From the NCBI GenBank assembly GCA_014381385.1, contig JACNLR010000036.1, positions 1-10,974 of the forward strand: DNA of 10,974 nt, written 5' to 3'. This DNA is from Planctomycetota bacterium (GTDB lineage Bacteria > Planctomycetota > Phycisphaerae > Phycisphaerales > SM1A02). Each line of letters begins with the position of its first letter. Position 1 is the first letter of the stretch. Below the pieces are notes generated by a model that saw only the letters and a list, made by a program, of their open reading frames with translations, was not told the DNA's origin and searched no databases. The translations under genes were made by a program, and so were the position numbers. Below are positions 1-7,464 of the stretch, one piece after another.

Positions 1-66
1 CCAAAGGAGTCTGACCCCAAAGGAGTCTGACCCCAAAGGAGTCTGACCCCAAAGGGGTCAGACTCC
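1..66. repeat. Tandem 16-base repeat array ending in an inverted copy
   Basis: Three exact head-to-tail copies of CCAAAGGAGTCTGACC occupy 1-16, 17-32 and 33-48. A fourth start at 49 switches into the reverse complement of the core, GGGGTCAGACTCC (54-66). The array begins at the first base of the window, so its left end is unseen. No protein is encoded in it. The core resembles short palindromic intergenic repeats that occur in many copies in some environmental bacterial genomes and are sometimes linked to REP-associated (IS200-like) transposases. That link comes from general knowledge, since no transposase is visible here. Confidence 0.9.
38..66. other. 13-bp perfect hairpin at the end of the repeat array
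   Basis: GGAGTCTGACCCC (38-50) and GGGGTCAGACTCC (54-66) are perfect reverse complements separated by AAA (51-53). The transcript or single strand could form a 13-bp stem with a 3-base loop. No T-run follows on the plus strand, so it does not look like a classical intrinsic terminator in that direction. It could still stall or protect transcripts from either side, or be a mobile REP-like unit. Confidence 0.75.
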
Positions 67-96
67 GTGGAAGCCCCGAAAGAGTCGGGAATCGGG

Positions 97-102
97 TACA
101 AT
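97..102 (+). promoter_or_regulatory. Weak candidate -10 box before the catabolic gene block
   Basis: TACAAT at 97-102 differs from the TATAAT consensus at one base and lies 43 bases before the first start codon. The matching -35 position (about 74-79) reads CCCCGA, which is a poor match to TTGACA. The only support is position: this is the sole non-coding stretch upstream of a block that otherwise has almost no gaps. The real promoter may lie left of the window. Confidence 0.2.
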
Positions 103-108
103 GAGGGG

Positions 109-122
109 CGCGGAGAACCGCG
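109..122 (+). promoter_or_regulatory. Small GC hairpin in the leader of the first gene
   Basis: CGCGG (109-113) and CCGCG (118-122) pair around an AGAA tetraloop. The hairpin lies 23 bases before the first start codon and is followed by an A/T-rich stretch (TAAAATAGCTAAATAAT) that leaves the start region unpaired. It could stabilise the 5' end of the message. The role is unproven, and a 5-bp stem can arise by chance. Confidence 0.25.
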
Positions 123-145
123 TAAAATAGCTAAATAATGGGGAT

Positions 146-1039
146 ATGCAGAAAGATTTCATGACAACCACTATCCAACAAAACCGACTCAAATTCGAAG
201 CAAATGACGCGGGAATAGTGACACTTTGGCTCGATGGAGGTGAGCGGTCGGTAGTCGTGCTTGACCGGATTCTCATCCAGAAATTGCACGCAACGCTTGA
301 TGCTATTGAGCAACTCGAAAATATCAGTGGACTCATCTTGCGTAGCTCTAGTGACCGCGTATTTGTTGCTGGCGCCGATCTCGAGGAAATTGATTCCCTC
401 GACGACCACGCACTGCATGCATACCTTGCTTTTGGAACAACTGTTTTTAGCAAGATAGCGGCGCTCCCTTGCCCAACCGTTGCTTGCCTTAACGGAGCAG
501 CACTCGGGGGTGGGCTTGAAGTTGCAATGCACTGCGACAGTCTCATCGCTTCAAAAACAACTGCAAGCGGCAAACCGTATGCAATTGGTCTGCCAGAGGC
601 GGGTTTGGGAATTTGTCCCGGCTGGGGCGGCTCACAAATGTTGCCTGCGAGAATGGAGCCTTCGGCTGCAATGATTGCAACCGCAACCGGCGCACCCTTT
701 ATGATTTCAAATCTACCAAGTGGTCTAATAGATGTCCTTGTTGATACACCAGAGCAACTGCAAGGGGCTGCAGAATCATGGTTGCAAAGCCAAAAAGCAA
801 CAAGCACAAAACCAAAAGCAATCGAATCAAAACAGGGCGATACCTACAAAGCAGCGCTTGAAATTGCAAAAGCGGACATACAACAAACCGAAGCTTCAGA
901 CGGAGTCTTCAAAGCCATTGACACTGGAATCCACGAGGGTTGGAACGCCGCTGTCGCAGTTGAGCAGTGTGAACTGGTACGACTCCGAAATACAACCGCC
1001 GCTCGAGAAAAACTCGATGCATTTTTATCTAAAGGATAA
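146..1039 (+). CDS. Enoyl-CoA hydratase/isomerase (crotonase) family protein
   Basis: This 297-residue protein is a cytosolic crotonase-fold enzyme, probably hydrating a 2-enoyl-CoA. The oxyanion-hole motifs are visible as AGAD (75-78) and NGAALGGG (116-123). Both glutamates used by classic hydratases appear to be present: E125 in GLEVA and E151 in GLPEAGLG. The spacing between them is about 26 residues, compared with about 20 in rat mitochondrial hydratase. The C-terminus ends with the usual trimerisation-helix pattern (AREKLDAFLSKG). A Lys/Gln/Thr-rich linker at about 215-232 makes it longer than the usual roughly 260 residues. The start at 146 has only GGGG very close upstream; an in-frame ATG at 161 is an equally possible start. 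The stop is 8 bases before the acyl-CoA dehydrogenase, whose ribosome-binding site (AAAGGA, 1031-1036) lies inside this gene's end, so the two are probably co-transcribed. The exact substrate is unknown. Confidence 0.85.
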   Translation: MQKDFMTTTIQQNRLKFEANDAGIVTLWLDGGERSVVVLDRILIQKLHATLDAIEQLENISGLILRSSSDRVFVAGADLEEIDSLDDHALHAYLAFGTTVFSKIAALPCPTVACLNGAALGGGLEVAMHCDSLIASKTTASGKPYAIGLPEAGLGICPGWGGSQMLPARMEPSAAMIATATGAPFMISNLPSGLIDVLVDTPEQLQGAAESWLQSQKATSTKPKAIESKQGDTYKAALEIAKADIQQTEASDGVFKAIDTGIHEGWNAAVAVEQCELVRLRNTTAAREKLDAFLSKG

Positions 1040-1047
1040 TTTTTACA

Positions 1048-2994
1048 ATGAGTAAATCAGACCTTGCTAGCCAACTTAAAAACGTATCTGAAAAAGATCG
1101 CAAGCAAATTGAAAACGCGCAAGAAATGCTTGGTCCCGACCCAGAAACAATGGGATTTATCAAGAATATTTACTGGGGAAATCTTCGCCAAGACATGATT
1201 TTCCCATACCCCGAAGAGTCTAAAGAAGAACGAGAGCGATGCGACAAAATGCTCGAGGAACTCGACGCATACTTTCGCAATGAGCACCCTGCTGTAGAAA
1301 TTGATCAGAACCAAGAAATCCCAGAGTGGGTCGTCAAGCGCTACTTTGAAATTGGTGTCTTTGGCATGATTGTTCCAAAAAAATACGGTGGACAGGGCTT
1401 TGGTGTTACAAGTTACAACCGCGTCCTAGAGCGAATCGGCCGCTCATGCGGTTCGTCTGCGGTCATGGCATCCGCGCATTTATCAATTGGTTGTAACGCC
1501 GTTACGCTGTTTGGTAGTGAAGAGCAAAAACACTACTGGCTACCAAAAATTGCGAATGAAGCGCTCAGCGCATTTTGCTTATCTGAACCAAATGTTGGTT
1601 GCGATGCACAAGGCCAAGATACGTGGTGTGAACTTACGGAATGTGGAAAGTATTACATCATCAACGGTGAAAAGAAATGGGCAACATCAGCTGCGCAATC
1701 TTGCATGTTTACCGTGATGGCAAAATACAAAATGACCGATCCAAAAACAGGTAAAACAAAGGAAAAATTTAACGCACTAATTGTTTCTCCCGACATGGAG
1801 GGCGTGGATATCTTTTCCCGCAATCGCTCCAAGTGTGGCATTCGAGGAACATGGCAAGGTCGCGTCAGGTTTACAAATGTAAAAGTCCCGCGTGAAAACT
1901 TGCTGCACAAAGAGGGGCAAGGAATTGTGCTCGCTTTAACCTGCCTAAACTGGGGAAGGTGTACGCTCGCAGCTGGTATGGTTGGTGCAGGCGCAGCCGC
2001 GTATGAACAAGCAGTTAAGTGGGCGCAATACCGATACCAGTTCGATCGACCGATTGGCGAGTTTGAATTGATGAAGGAACGGCTAGCCCGAATGGGCGCA
2101 TTCGTCTGGGCAATGGATGCAATGCTTTACATGACAACAGGCATGGTGGACCGCGACGACGAAGACATCATGCTTGAAACCGCTGTCTGTAAAGTTTTCT
2201 GTTCTGAGTACGGATTCCGGTGCACAAATGAAGCTATGCAAGTCATGGGCGGCGAAGGGTACATGACTGAAAACGAAGTCGAAAGACTTTGGCGAGACTC
2301 ACGCATTAACCCCATTGTTGAGGGCGCAAACGAGGTAATGCATAGTTTTGTATTTGCGTACGGCTCAAAACAACTTGGCGAATACATGCTTGGCGTAAAA
2401 GCGGCTCCGCTTAAAAACTTTGGCGCAGCTTTGAAAATCGGAATGGAACTTTTCCTTGGCGCAAGGCGATCTGCTCCGAAAATTACGATGGTTGATAATT
2501 CACTTCGTGCAGAAGCGCGAATGCTTTCGGAACACATCCGAGAATTTTCACACCAAGTCAAGTTGATGTTCAAAGAAAAAGAAGAAGCCCTAATTACAAA
2601 CCAAACAACACAGTGTCGTTTAAGTTGGATTTCCATTTGGATTCATGCAATGGCATGTTCCATTTCAAAAATGGATAAATGCATCCGTGATGGACTTGAT
2701 CAAAAACAACTCGACCACGACCGAGCAATGCTTGATTACATTATGAACTACGGAACATATAAAATTAATGGATGGCTACGCGCACTGCGCGAAAACCCAG
2801 ATGCAATAATGCTTAGGGCCGCCGACAAGGCTTGGGAATTCGGCGAAAGCCTTCCAAATGCCGACTACTACATTCCAGAAAGTACACCCGATATGGATGT
2901 CCGCGGAACCGGAAAGGTATGCGACCAAGAAAGTGTCAAACAGTTTGGCGCGGGCTCCATGTACGCCCAACAAGAAGAAACGGCTACAAACTAA
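1048..2994 (+). CDS. Acyl-CoA dehydrogenase, large (VLCAD/ACAD9-like) form
   Basis: This 648-residue flavoprotein should oxidise an acyl-CoA to the 2-enoyl-CoA, passing electrons to electron-transfer flavoprotein. The N-terminal helical domain is followed by the first family signature, AFCLSEPNVGCDA (175-187), where flavin and substrate bind. The second signature runs through QVMGGEGYM (398-406) and ERLWRDSRI (412-420). The expected catalytic base is E425 in IVEGANEV. Residues from about 450 to 648 form an extra C-terminal domain absent from the usual 380-400-residue enzymes and present in very-long-chain enzymes. Having the Glu at this position argues against the isovaleryl-CoA dehydrogenase type, which carries its base on another helix. 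AAAGGA at 1031-1036 is a good ribosome-binding site for the ATG. The context with an enoyl-CoA hydratase and leucine dehydrogenase suggests acyl-CoA breakdown; the chain length used is uncertain. Confidence 0.92.
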   Translation: MSKSDLASQLKNVSEKDRKQIENAQEMLGPDPETMGFIKNIYWGNLRQDMIFPYPEESKEERERCDKMLEELDAYFRNEHPAVEIDQNQEIPEWVVKRYFEIGVFGMIVPKKYGGQGFGVTSYNRVLERIGRSCGSSAVMASAHLSIGCNAVTLFGSEEQKHYWLPKIANEALSAFCLSEPNVGCDAQGQDTWCELTECGKYYIINGEKKWATSAAQSCMFTVMAKYKMTDPKTGKTKEKFNALIVSPDMEGVDIFSRNRSKCGIRGTWQGRVRFTNVKVPRENLLHKEGQGIVLALTCLNWGRCTLAAGMVGAGAAAYEQAVKWAQYRYQFDRPIGEFELMKERLARMGAFVWAMDAMLYMTTGMVDRDDEDIMLETAVCKVFCSEYGFRCTNEAMQVMGGEGYMTENEVERLWRDSRINPIVEGANEVMHSFVFAYGSKQLGEYMLGVKAAPLKNFGAALKIGMELFLGARRSAPKITMVDNSLRAEARMLSEHIREFSHQVKLMFKEKEEALITNQTTQCRLSWISIWIHAMACSISKMDKCIRDGLDQKQLDHDRAMLDYIMNYGTYKINGWLRALRENPDAIMLRAADKAWEFGESLPNADYYIPESTPDMDVRGTGKVCDQESVKQFGAGSMYAQQEETATN

Positions 2995-3015
2995 TTAACT
3001 TACGATATACATACT

Positions 3016-4092
3016 ATGCATGACAACGACTCCATTTTTGAACAACTGCTCGACCGAGGTCACGAACGGCTTTGCTTTCACCATGACGAAGAGACTGGCT
3101 TAAAAGCAATTGTTGCTATTCATTCAACTAAACTTGGGAACGCACTTGGTGGAACTCGAAGGTGGTATTACGAATCTGAAGCAGATGCTGTATACGATGT
3201 TCTCCGTTTATCAAAGGGCATGACGTACAAGGCTGCGGTTTCTGGCTTGCCAATGGGCGGCGCTAAAAGTGTCATCATGCTCCCACATCGGAAACACCCT
3301 AGAACTGAACAAGAAGCAAGGGCAATGGGGAAATTTGTTGACACGTTCAATGGTGCATACATCGCAGCAGAAGATGTTGGTGTTGATACACAGTTTATCG
3401 ATTGGATGGCAGCGGAAACTCCCCATGTCATGGGGGGCGAAACCGTTTCGCGTGGTGGTGATCCATCGCCGTGGACTGCTCTTGGAACTTTTCATGGCAT
3501 GCGAGCATGCTTAATTCACTCGGGACGCGGGGAAGATTTTTCGGGCGTAACCGTAGCCCTGCAAGGCGTAGGTCACGTTGGTCAGAATTTATGCAAGTTG
3601 CTCACCGACGCTGGTGCAAATGTTCTTGTTGCCGACATCAATAAGGAGTGCGTTGATTACATTGTTGACACCTGTGGTTGCACGCCTGTACACGATGCAG
3701 ACATACTCACCTCTGAATGTGATATTTTGGCTCCTTGTGCTCTTGGTGGCGCAATCGACGGAAGTTGCATTCCAAACTTACGCTGTTCCATTTTGTGCGG
3801 TGCTGCAAACAATATCCTTGGTGACCCAGAAGAAGATGCAGTTGCAGTAAAGGCAGCCGGAATAGTGTATGGACCTGACTTTGTCGTCAACGCCGGTGGC
3901 CTCATTCACCTTGCAGGCATGCACCTTGGTATGAGCGACGAAGTGTTGCAAGTGAAGAACGATGAAATATTTGATACGACCGCTCAAATTTTGCAACGTG
4001 GCGAGGAAATGGACTCCACATACGCTGCGGCGGTTGACATAGCAAGGCAACGTATTTCAGGCGCACGGGAGACGGGTGTCCATGCCGGTTAA
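3016..4092 (+). CDS. Leucine/valine-type amino acid dehydrogenase (Glu/Leu/Phe/Val family)
   Basis: This 358-residue enzyme likely carries out NAD-dependent oxidative deamination of branched-chain amino acids to 2-oxo acids plus ammonia. The substrate domain has the two family lysines, K72 in MTYKAA and K84 in GLPMGGAKS, and the catalytic Asp D120 in AAEDVG. The Rossmann domain carries GVGHVG (184-189), and the late motif ANNILGD (264-270) is followed by YGPDFVVNAGG (285-295), as in Bacillus leucine dehydrogenases of similar length. Phenylalanine dehydrogenases share this fold, so specificity is inferred from the following 2-oxo acid dehydrogenase genes; Bacillus subtilis likewise keeps bcd in its bkd operon. 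A 21-base A/T-rich gap precedes the ATG with no clear Shine-Dalgarno. The 3' end overlaps the next gene by 11 bases if that gene starts at 4082, or 17 if at 4076. Confidence 0.9.
   Translation: MHDNDSIFEQLLDRGHERLCFHHDEETGLKAIVAIHSTKLGNALGGTRRWYYESEADAVYDVLRLSKGMTYKAAVSGLPMGGAKSVIMLPHRKHPRTEQEARAMGKFVDTFNGAYIAAEDVGVDTQFIDWMAAETPHVMGGETVSRGGDPSPWTALGTFHGMRACLIHSGRGEDFSGVTVALQGVGHVGQNLCKLLTDAGANVLVADINKECVDYIVDTCGCTPVHDADILTSECDILAPCALGGAIDGSCIPNLRCSILCGAANNILGDPEEDAVAVKAAGIVYGPDFVVNAGGLIHLAGMHLGMSDEVLQVKNDEIFDTTAQILQRGEEMDSTYAAAVDIARQRISGARETGVHAG
4067..4072 (+). promoter_or_regulatory. Ribosome-binding site deciding the E1-alpha start
   Basis: GGGAGA at 4067-4072 lies inside the end of the leucine dehydrogenase gene. 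Its GGAG core is 10 bases before ATG 4082 but only 4 before GTG 4076. Spacing and codon type both favour ATG 4082. Confidence 0.5.
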
Positions 4093-5203
4093 AACGATAT
4101 TTGAAACCAAAATTGAGCATGTTTCCATACTCGATGAGCACGGAAACTTTGACGCACAACTTGGCGGGGGATTAATTCCAGACGACGATGTCGTTTCGAT
4201 GTATAAACATATGGTTGTCTGCCGTCACCTCGATGAGATTGCATTTAAATTACAGCGGTCTGGTCGAATGGGAACCTATCCTGAAAACAGAGGACAAGAG
4301 GTCCCCTCACTTGCAGCAGCATATGTATTGCAAAAAAAAGATTGGATGGTGACCTGTTACCGAGAAAACGCAGGTCTTTTCTGGCGCGGATTACCCATGG
4401 AAAAAATATTGTTGCACTGGATGGGCGACGAACGCGGAAACTACATTGATGAATGTAATGTAACACCGCTTGCAATCGCAATAGGTTCACAAATGCTCCA
4501 TGCTACAGGTCTCGCTTGGGCAAGCAAGTACAAAAAAGACGGTGCAATAGCATGCACGTTCTTTGGGGATGGCGCTACAAGCGAAGGCGACTTCCATGAA
4601 GCGGCTAACTTTGCTGCTAATTTAGATTTGCCAGTCGTGTTTGTTTGCCAAAATAACGGCTGGGCAATCTCGACTCCAACAAAACTTGAGTGCTCCGCAC
4701 CAACTGTTGCCCAGCGCGGCATCGCGTATGGTATGGACTGCGTACAAGTAGATGGTAATGATTTATTCGCAATGGTGAAAGTCGTGAAGGACGCCGTTGA
4801 CAATGCACGGGAAAACAATCGGCCAACATTTATCGAAGCGCTCACGTACAGACTTGGCGACCACACAACTGCTGACGACGCCCGCCGCTATCGAGATGCA
4901 GACGAACTTGCGATGTGGGAAAATCGAGACCCAATGATTCGGTTGCGCAATTATCTAGAACAAAAAGACCTTTGGTCATCCGCAAAAGAAGAGGAACAAC
5001 TTGCAATTGCGGCAACCACAGTATCGCAAGTTGTAAAAAATGCTGAAGAAATTGACGCGCCGACTGCAAATGACTTTTTCGACTCTATGTATACAGAGCT
5101 ACCTCCTCAATTACAGAAACAAAGATTAACGTTGCGCACAAGCAGTATCGGTCAAGACCCGTCGCAAATTGAGCAAGCAACACAAGAAGGAGTCGTGCAG
5201 TAA
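4082..5203 (+). CDS. 2-oxo acid dehydrogenase E1 component, alpha subunit
   Basis: The alpha subunit of the thiamine-diphosphate-dependent E1 decarboxylates a 2-oxo acid and, with the beta subunit, transfers the acyl group to lipoyl-E2. Numbering from ATG 4082 (373 residues), the diphosphate-binding motif starts with GDG at 162-164 (FFGDGATSEGDFHEA) and ends with NN at 191-192 (QNNGWAIST). The loop with H261 (GDHTTADDARRYRD) matches the conserved phosphorylation-loop region of E1-alpha proteins. Overall pattern and length are close to Gram-positive PdhA, while the preceding leucine dehydrogenase points to branched-chain 2-oxo acids, so pyruvate and branched-chain substrates both remain possible. 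GTG 4076 is an alternative start that adds two residues. The stop overlaps the beta-subunit start by one base (TAATG), and AAGGAG (5187-5192) inside this gene serves the beta subunit. Confidence 0.9.
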   Translation: MPVKTIFETKIEHVSILDEHGNFDAQLGGGLIPDDDVVSMYKHMVVCRHLDEIAFKLQRSGRMGTYPENRGQEVPSLAAAYVLQKKDWMVTCYRENAGLFWRGLPMEKILLHWMGDERGNYIDECNVTPLAIAIGSQMLHATGLAWASKYKKDGAIACTFFGDGATSEGDFHEAANFAANLDLPVVFVCQNNGWAISTPTKLECSAPTVAQRGIAYGMDCVQVDGNDLFAMVKVVKDAVDNARENNRPTFIEALTYRLGDHTTADDARRYRDADELAMWENRDPMIRLRNYLEQKDLWSSAKEEEQLAIAATTVSQVVKNAEEIDAPTANDFFDSMYTELPPQLQKQRLTLRTSSIGQDPSQIEQATQEGVVQ

Positions 5204-6171
5204 TGGCGAATCTCACACTTGTTCAATCTATAACACTTGCGCTTATCCAAGAAATGGAAAAAGATGAACGCGTCATTTTGCTCGGCGAAGACATCGGGTT
5301 GAATGGTGGCGTATTCAGGGCTACCGAAGGATTATTCCAACGGTTTGGGGGAGACCGCGTTGTCGATGCGCCACTTGCAGAGTCCGGAATTATGGGAACC
5401 GCCATCGGTTTAGCGATGGGTGGGCTTCGACCTATCCCTGAAATTCAATTTGAAGGATTCATGGGACCCGCGTTTGACCAACTTACTAATCAGTGTGCTC
5501 GCTTTAACAGCCGAACCCGTGGTGGGATAACGTGCCCGCTTACTCTTCGCGTTCCAGTAGGCGGTGGCATTCACGCACCAGAATTGCACAGCGATAGTCC
5601 AGAAGCAGTTTACACACACACGCCCGGACTCAAAATTGTGATGCCATCGTCACCATACGATGCAAAGGGATTACTCATCAGCGCTATTCGTGATCCGAAC
5701 CCAGTAATATTCTTTGAGCCAAAACGAATCTACCGCGCCTTCCGAGAAGAAGTTCCAGAAGACGAATACACCATTCCGATTGGCGTTGCCAGAACTGTGT
5801 GCGAGGGCGACGAACTTACAATGGTTTCGTGGGGAGCAACCGTCGTGCAATGCATGAACGCAATTGAAGCCTCGGGAAAATCAATCGAACTGATTGACCT
5901 TCGAACGATTTCGCCCATTGATATTGACACTGTTGCAAATTCAGTAAATAAGACAGGTCGTTGTGTTGTTGTGCACGAAGCGCCAAAAACGTGCGGGCTT
6001 GGTGCTGAAATTGCCGCTGGTGTAATGGAACATTGTTTCTTACATCTTGAAGCACCTGTGCAACGCGTGTGTGGTTTCGATACCATAATGCCATATTACA
6101 AACTTGAACTTGATTACCTTCCAGATGCTCAGCGTATCGGTAAGGCAATTGCTGAAACTCTGGCGTATTAA
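5203..6171 (+). CDS. 2-oxo acid dehydrogenase E1 component, beta subunit
   Basis: This 322-residue transketolase-like protein is the partner of E1-alpha in the alpha2-beta2 decarboxylase. The N-terminal pyrimidine-binding domain shows ILLGEDIG (25-32) and DAPLAESG (55-62), in which E60 is the expected cofactor-activating glutamate. A middle stretch, GGGIHAPELHSDSPEA, is characteristic of E1-beta subunits. The C-terminal transketolase domain contains the LIDLRTISPID block. Length is normal for the family (about 325). The ATG overlaps the E1-alpha stop by one base and has a strong ribosome-binding site, AAGGAG at 5187-5192. This arrangement implies coupled translation, which fits the equal subunit ratio the enzyme needs. 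As with E1-alpha, sequence alone does not separate pyruvate from branched-chain 2-oxo acids. Confidence 0.93.
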   Translation: MANLTLVQSITLALIQEMEKDERVILLGEDIGLNGGVFRATEGLFQRFGGDRVVDAPLAESGIMGTAIGLAMGGLRPIPEIQFEGFMGPAFDQLTNQCARFNSRTRGGITCPLTLRVPVGGGIHAPELHSDSPEAVYTHTPGLKIVMPSSPYDAKGLLISAIRDPNPVIFFEPKRIYRAFREEVPEDEYTIPIGVARTVCEGDELTMVSWGATVVQCMNAIEASGKSIELIDLRTISPIDIDTVANSVNKTGRCVVVHEAPKTCGLGAEIAAGVMEHCFLHLEAPVQRVCGFDTIMPYYKLELDYLPDAQRIGKAIAETLAY

Positions 6172-6174
6172 TCA

Positions 6175-7464
6175 ATGGCTACGAAACAACCCTCAGACAA
6201 ATCGCACTTCATTCTTCCTGACTTAGGAGAGGGTGTCCACGAAGCTGAACTAATCAAATGGCGTGTCGAGGTTGGTGATACTGTTCAAGAACATCAAACC
6301 CTTGCCGAAATGGAAACGGATAAGGCGCTCGTTGAAGTACCAAGCCCGTGGACAGGCGTAATCGCTTCTCTCAATGGGAATGAGGGTGACATTATTAACG
6401 TTGGTTCTATTCTGGTTAATTACAGTGTTGGTGAGAATGCCACAAAAAATGACGCGCCACCAGATACTGGCTGTGTTGTTGGTGCTGTTGATGACAACAT
6501 TTCTATTCCAACAAGTTTTTCAAGAACAGAAGCAACTACTAACAAGTGTGGAGATAAGGCGATTGCAACCCCAGCTGTTCGCAGAATAGCAAAGGAAAAA
6601 AGTGTTGATATAAACACAGTCACACCAACGGGGCGTGGAGGACGAGTAACAGCTTCGGATGTTGAATCTCATTTGTCTCCAGCCAAAAAACAAAACATTC
6701 CTGCTGTGCCAATTGTAGAGCCAGAGTTAGAAGCCACCCCACTTGCAACACGAGTAAGCGTTCCACAAGAAGGCGTCATGGAAAGAATCCCGTTTCGTGG
6801 GATAAGAAAGAAAATTGCTGAAGCAATGACGCATAGTTTGAAACAAGCAGCCCACTTTCAGGTGATAGATGAAGCAGATGTCACGCATCTTGACCGGAAG
6901 CGAAAGGCACTCGGCGAATTGATTGGCAAGAAGATTAGTATTCTTCCCCTTGTAATGACTGCTGTTACAAAAGCGTTGAAACAACACCCCGCAATGAATT
7001 CGACTGTAGATGATTTTGTTGAAGAAATTTTGTTGCACTCCAACATTAACCTAGGTTGTGCTGTTGACACCGACAACGGTTTAATGGTTCCCGTGATTAG
7101 AAATGCTGACACGCTCAGTCCTGTACAACTTGCAGAAGAAACTGCTCGGTTGGCGAGCGCTTGCCGAGACCGATCCATTCCACGAGAAGAACTTTCTGGT
7201 GGCACATTTACAGTTTCAAGTGTTGGTAGTTACGGCGGCATGTTCACAACGCCGATTATTAACTACCCAGAAGTTGGCATTCTTGGCATTGGCCGATCTA
7301 AAGAGCGAGTACTCACCAAAGACGGTACTTTTTATGCCGGACTTGTTTTGCCACTGAGTTTAAGTTGTAACCATCGTGTTGTTGATGGTGCAGAAGCCGC
7401 ACGGTTCTTGCGTACAATTTGTGAATTACTAGAAAATCCAGAAGAGTTAATACCAACGATATGA
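6175..7464 (+). CDS. Dihydrolipoamide acyltransferase (E2) of a 2-oxo acid dehydrogenase complex
   Basis: This 429-residue core protein accepts the acyl group from E1 on a swinging lipoyl arm and passes it to CoA. It has one lipoyl domain (about 10-85) with the lipoylated lysine K50 in EMETDKALVEV. A peripheral-subunit-binding domain follows (about 129-167, ATPAVRRIAKE to GRGGRVTASDV), where E1 or E3 docks. The catalytic domain covers about 203-429, with H400 and D404 in the HRVVDG active-site motif and a typical SSVGSYGG stretch. The linker at about 90-125 is short and not Ala/Pro-rich. The gene begins 3 bases after E1-beta with no clear Shine-Dalgarno, and its TGA overlaps the next start by four bases. 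No E3 gene follows, so lipoamide reoxidation must use an enzyme encoded elsewhere. Confidence 0.93.
   Translation: MATKQPSDKSHFILPDLGEGVHEAELIKWRVEVGDTVQEHQTLAEMETDKALVEVPSPWTGVIASLNGNEGDIINVGSILVNYSVGENATKNDAPPDTGCVVGAVDDNISIPTSFSRTEATTNKCGDKAIATPAVRRIAKEKSVDINTVTPTGRGGRVTASDVESHLSPAKKQNIPAVPIVEPELEATPLATRVSVPQEGVMERIPFRGIRKKIAEAMTHSLKQAAHFQVIDEADVTHLDRKRKALGELIGKKISILPLVMTAVTKALKQHPAMNSTVDDFVEEILLHSNINLGCAVDTDNGLMVPVIRNADTLSPVQLAEETARLASACRDRSIPREELSGGTFTVSSVGSYGGMFTTPIINYPEVGILGIGRSKERVLTKDGTFYAGLVLPLSLSCNHRVVDGAEAARFLRTICELLENPEELIPTI

Noticed and set aside
1..66. CRISPR array
   Set aside because: The units are directly contiguous with no unique spacers, and the last copy is inverted.
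58..807. 249-codon open frame on the minus strand
   Set aside because: It lies opposite the crotonase gene, whose motifs are clear. Its translation is Ser/Ala-rich with no recognisable domain, so it is a shadow frame.
2995..3015. A/T-rich gap with TACGAT and TATACAT boxes, a possible internal promoter
   Set aside because: No -35-like sequence stands at the right distance, and the gap is only 21 bases inside an otherwise continuous block. Evidence is too weak to annotate.
3421..3435. CCCCATG-T-CATGGGG inverted repeat
   Set aside because: It sits within conserved codons of leucine dehydrogenase (PHVMGG) and has no associated regulatory context, so it is most likely coincidental.
3497..3510. 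GCATGC-GA-GCATGC repeat
   Set aside because: It lies within the leucine dehydrogenase coding sequence (GMRAC). Short GCATGC palindromes recur by chance.
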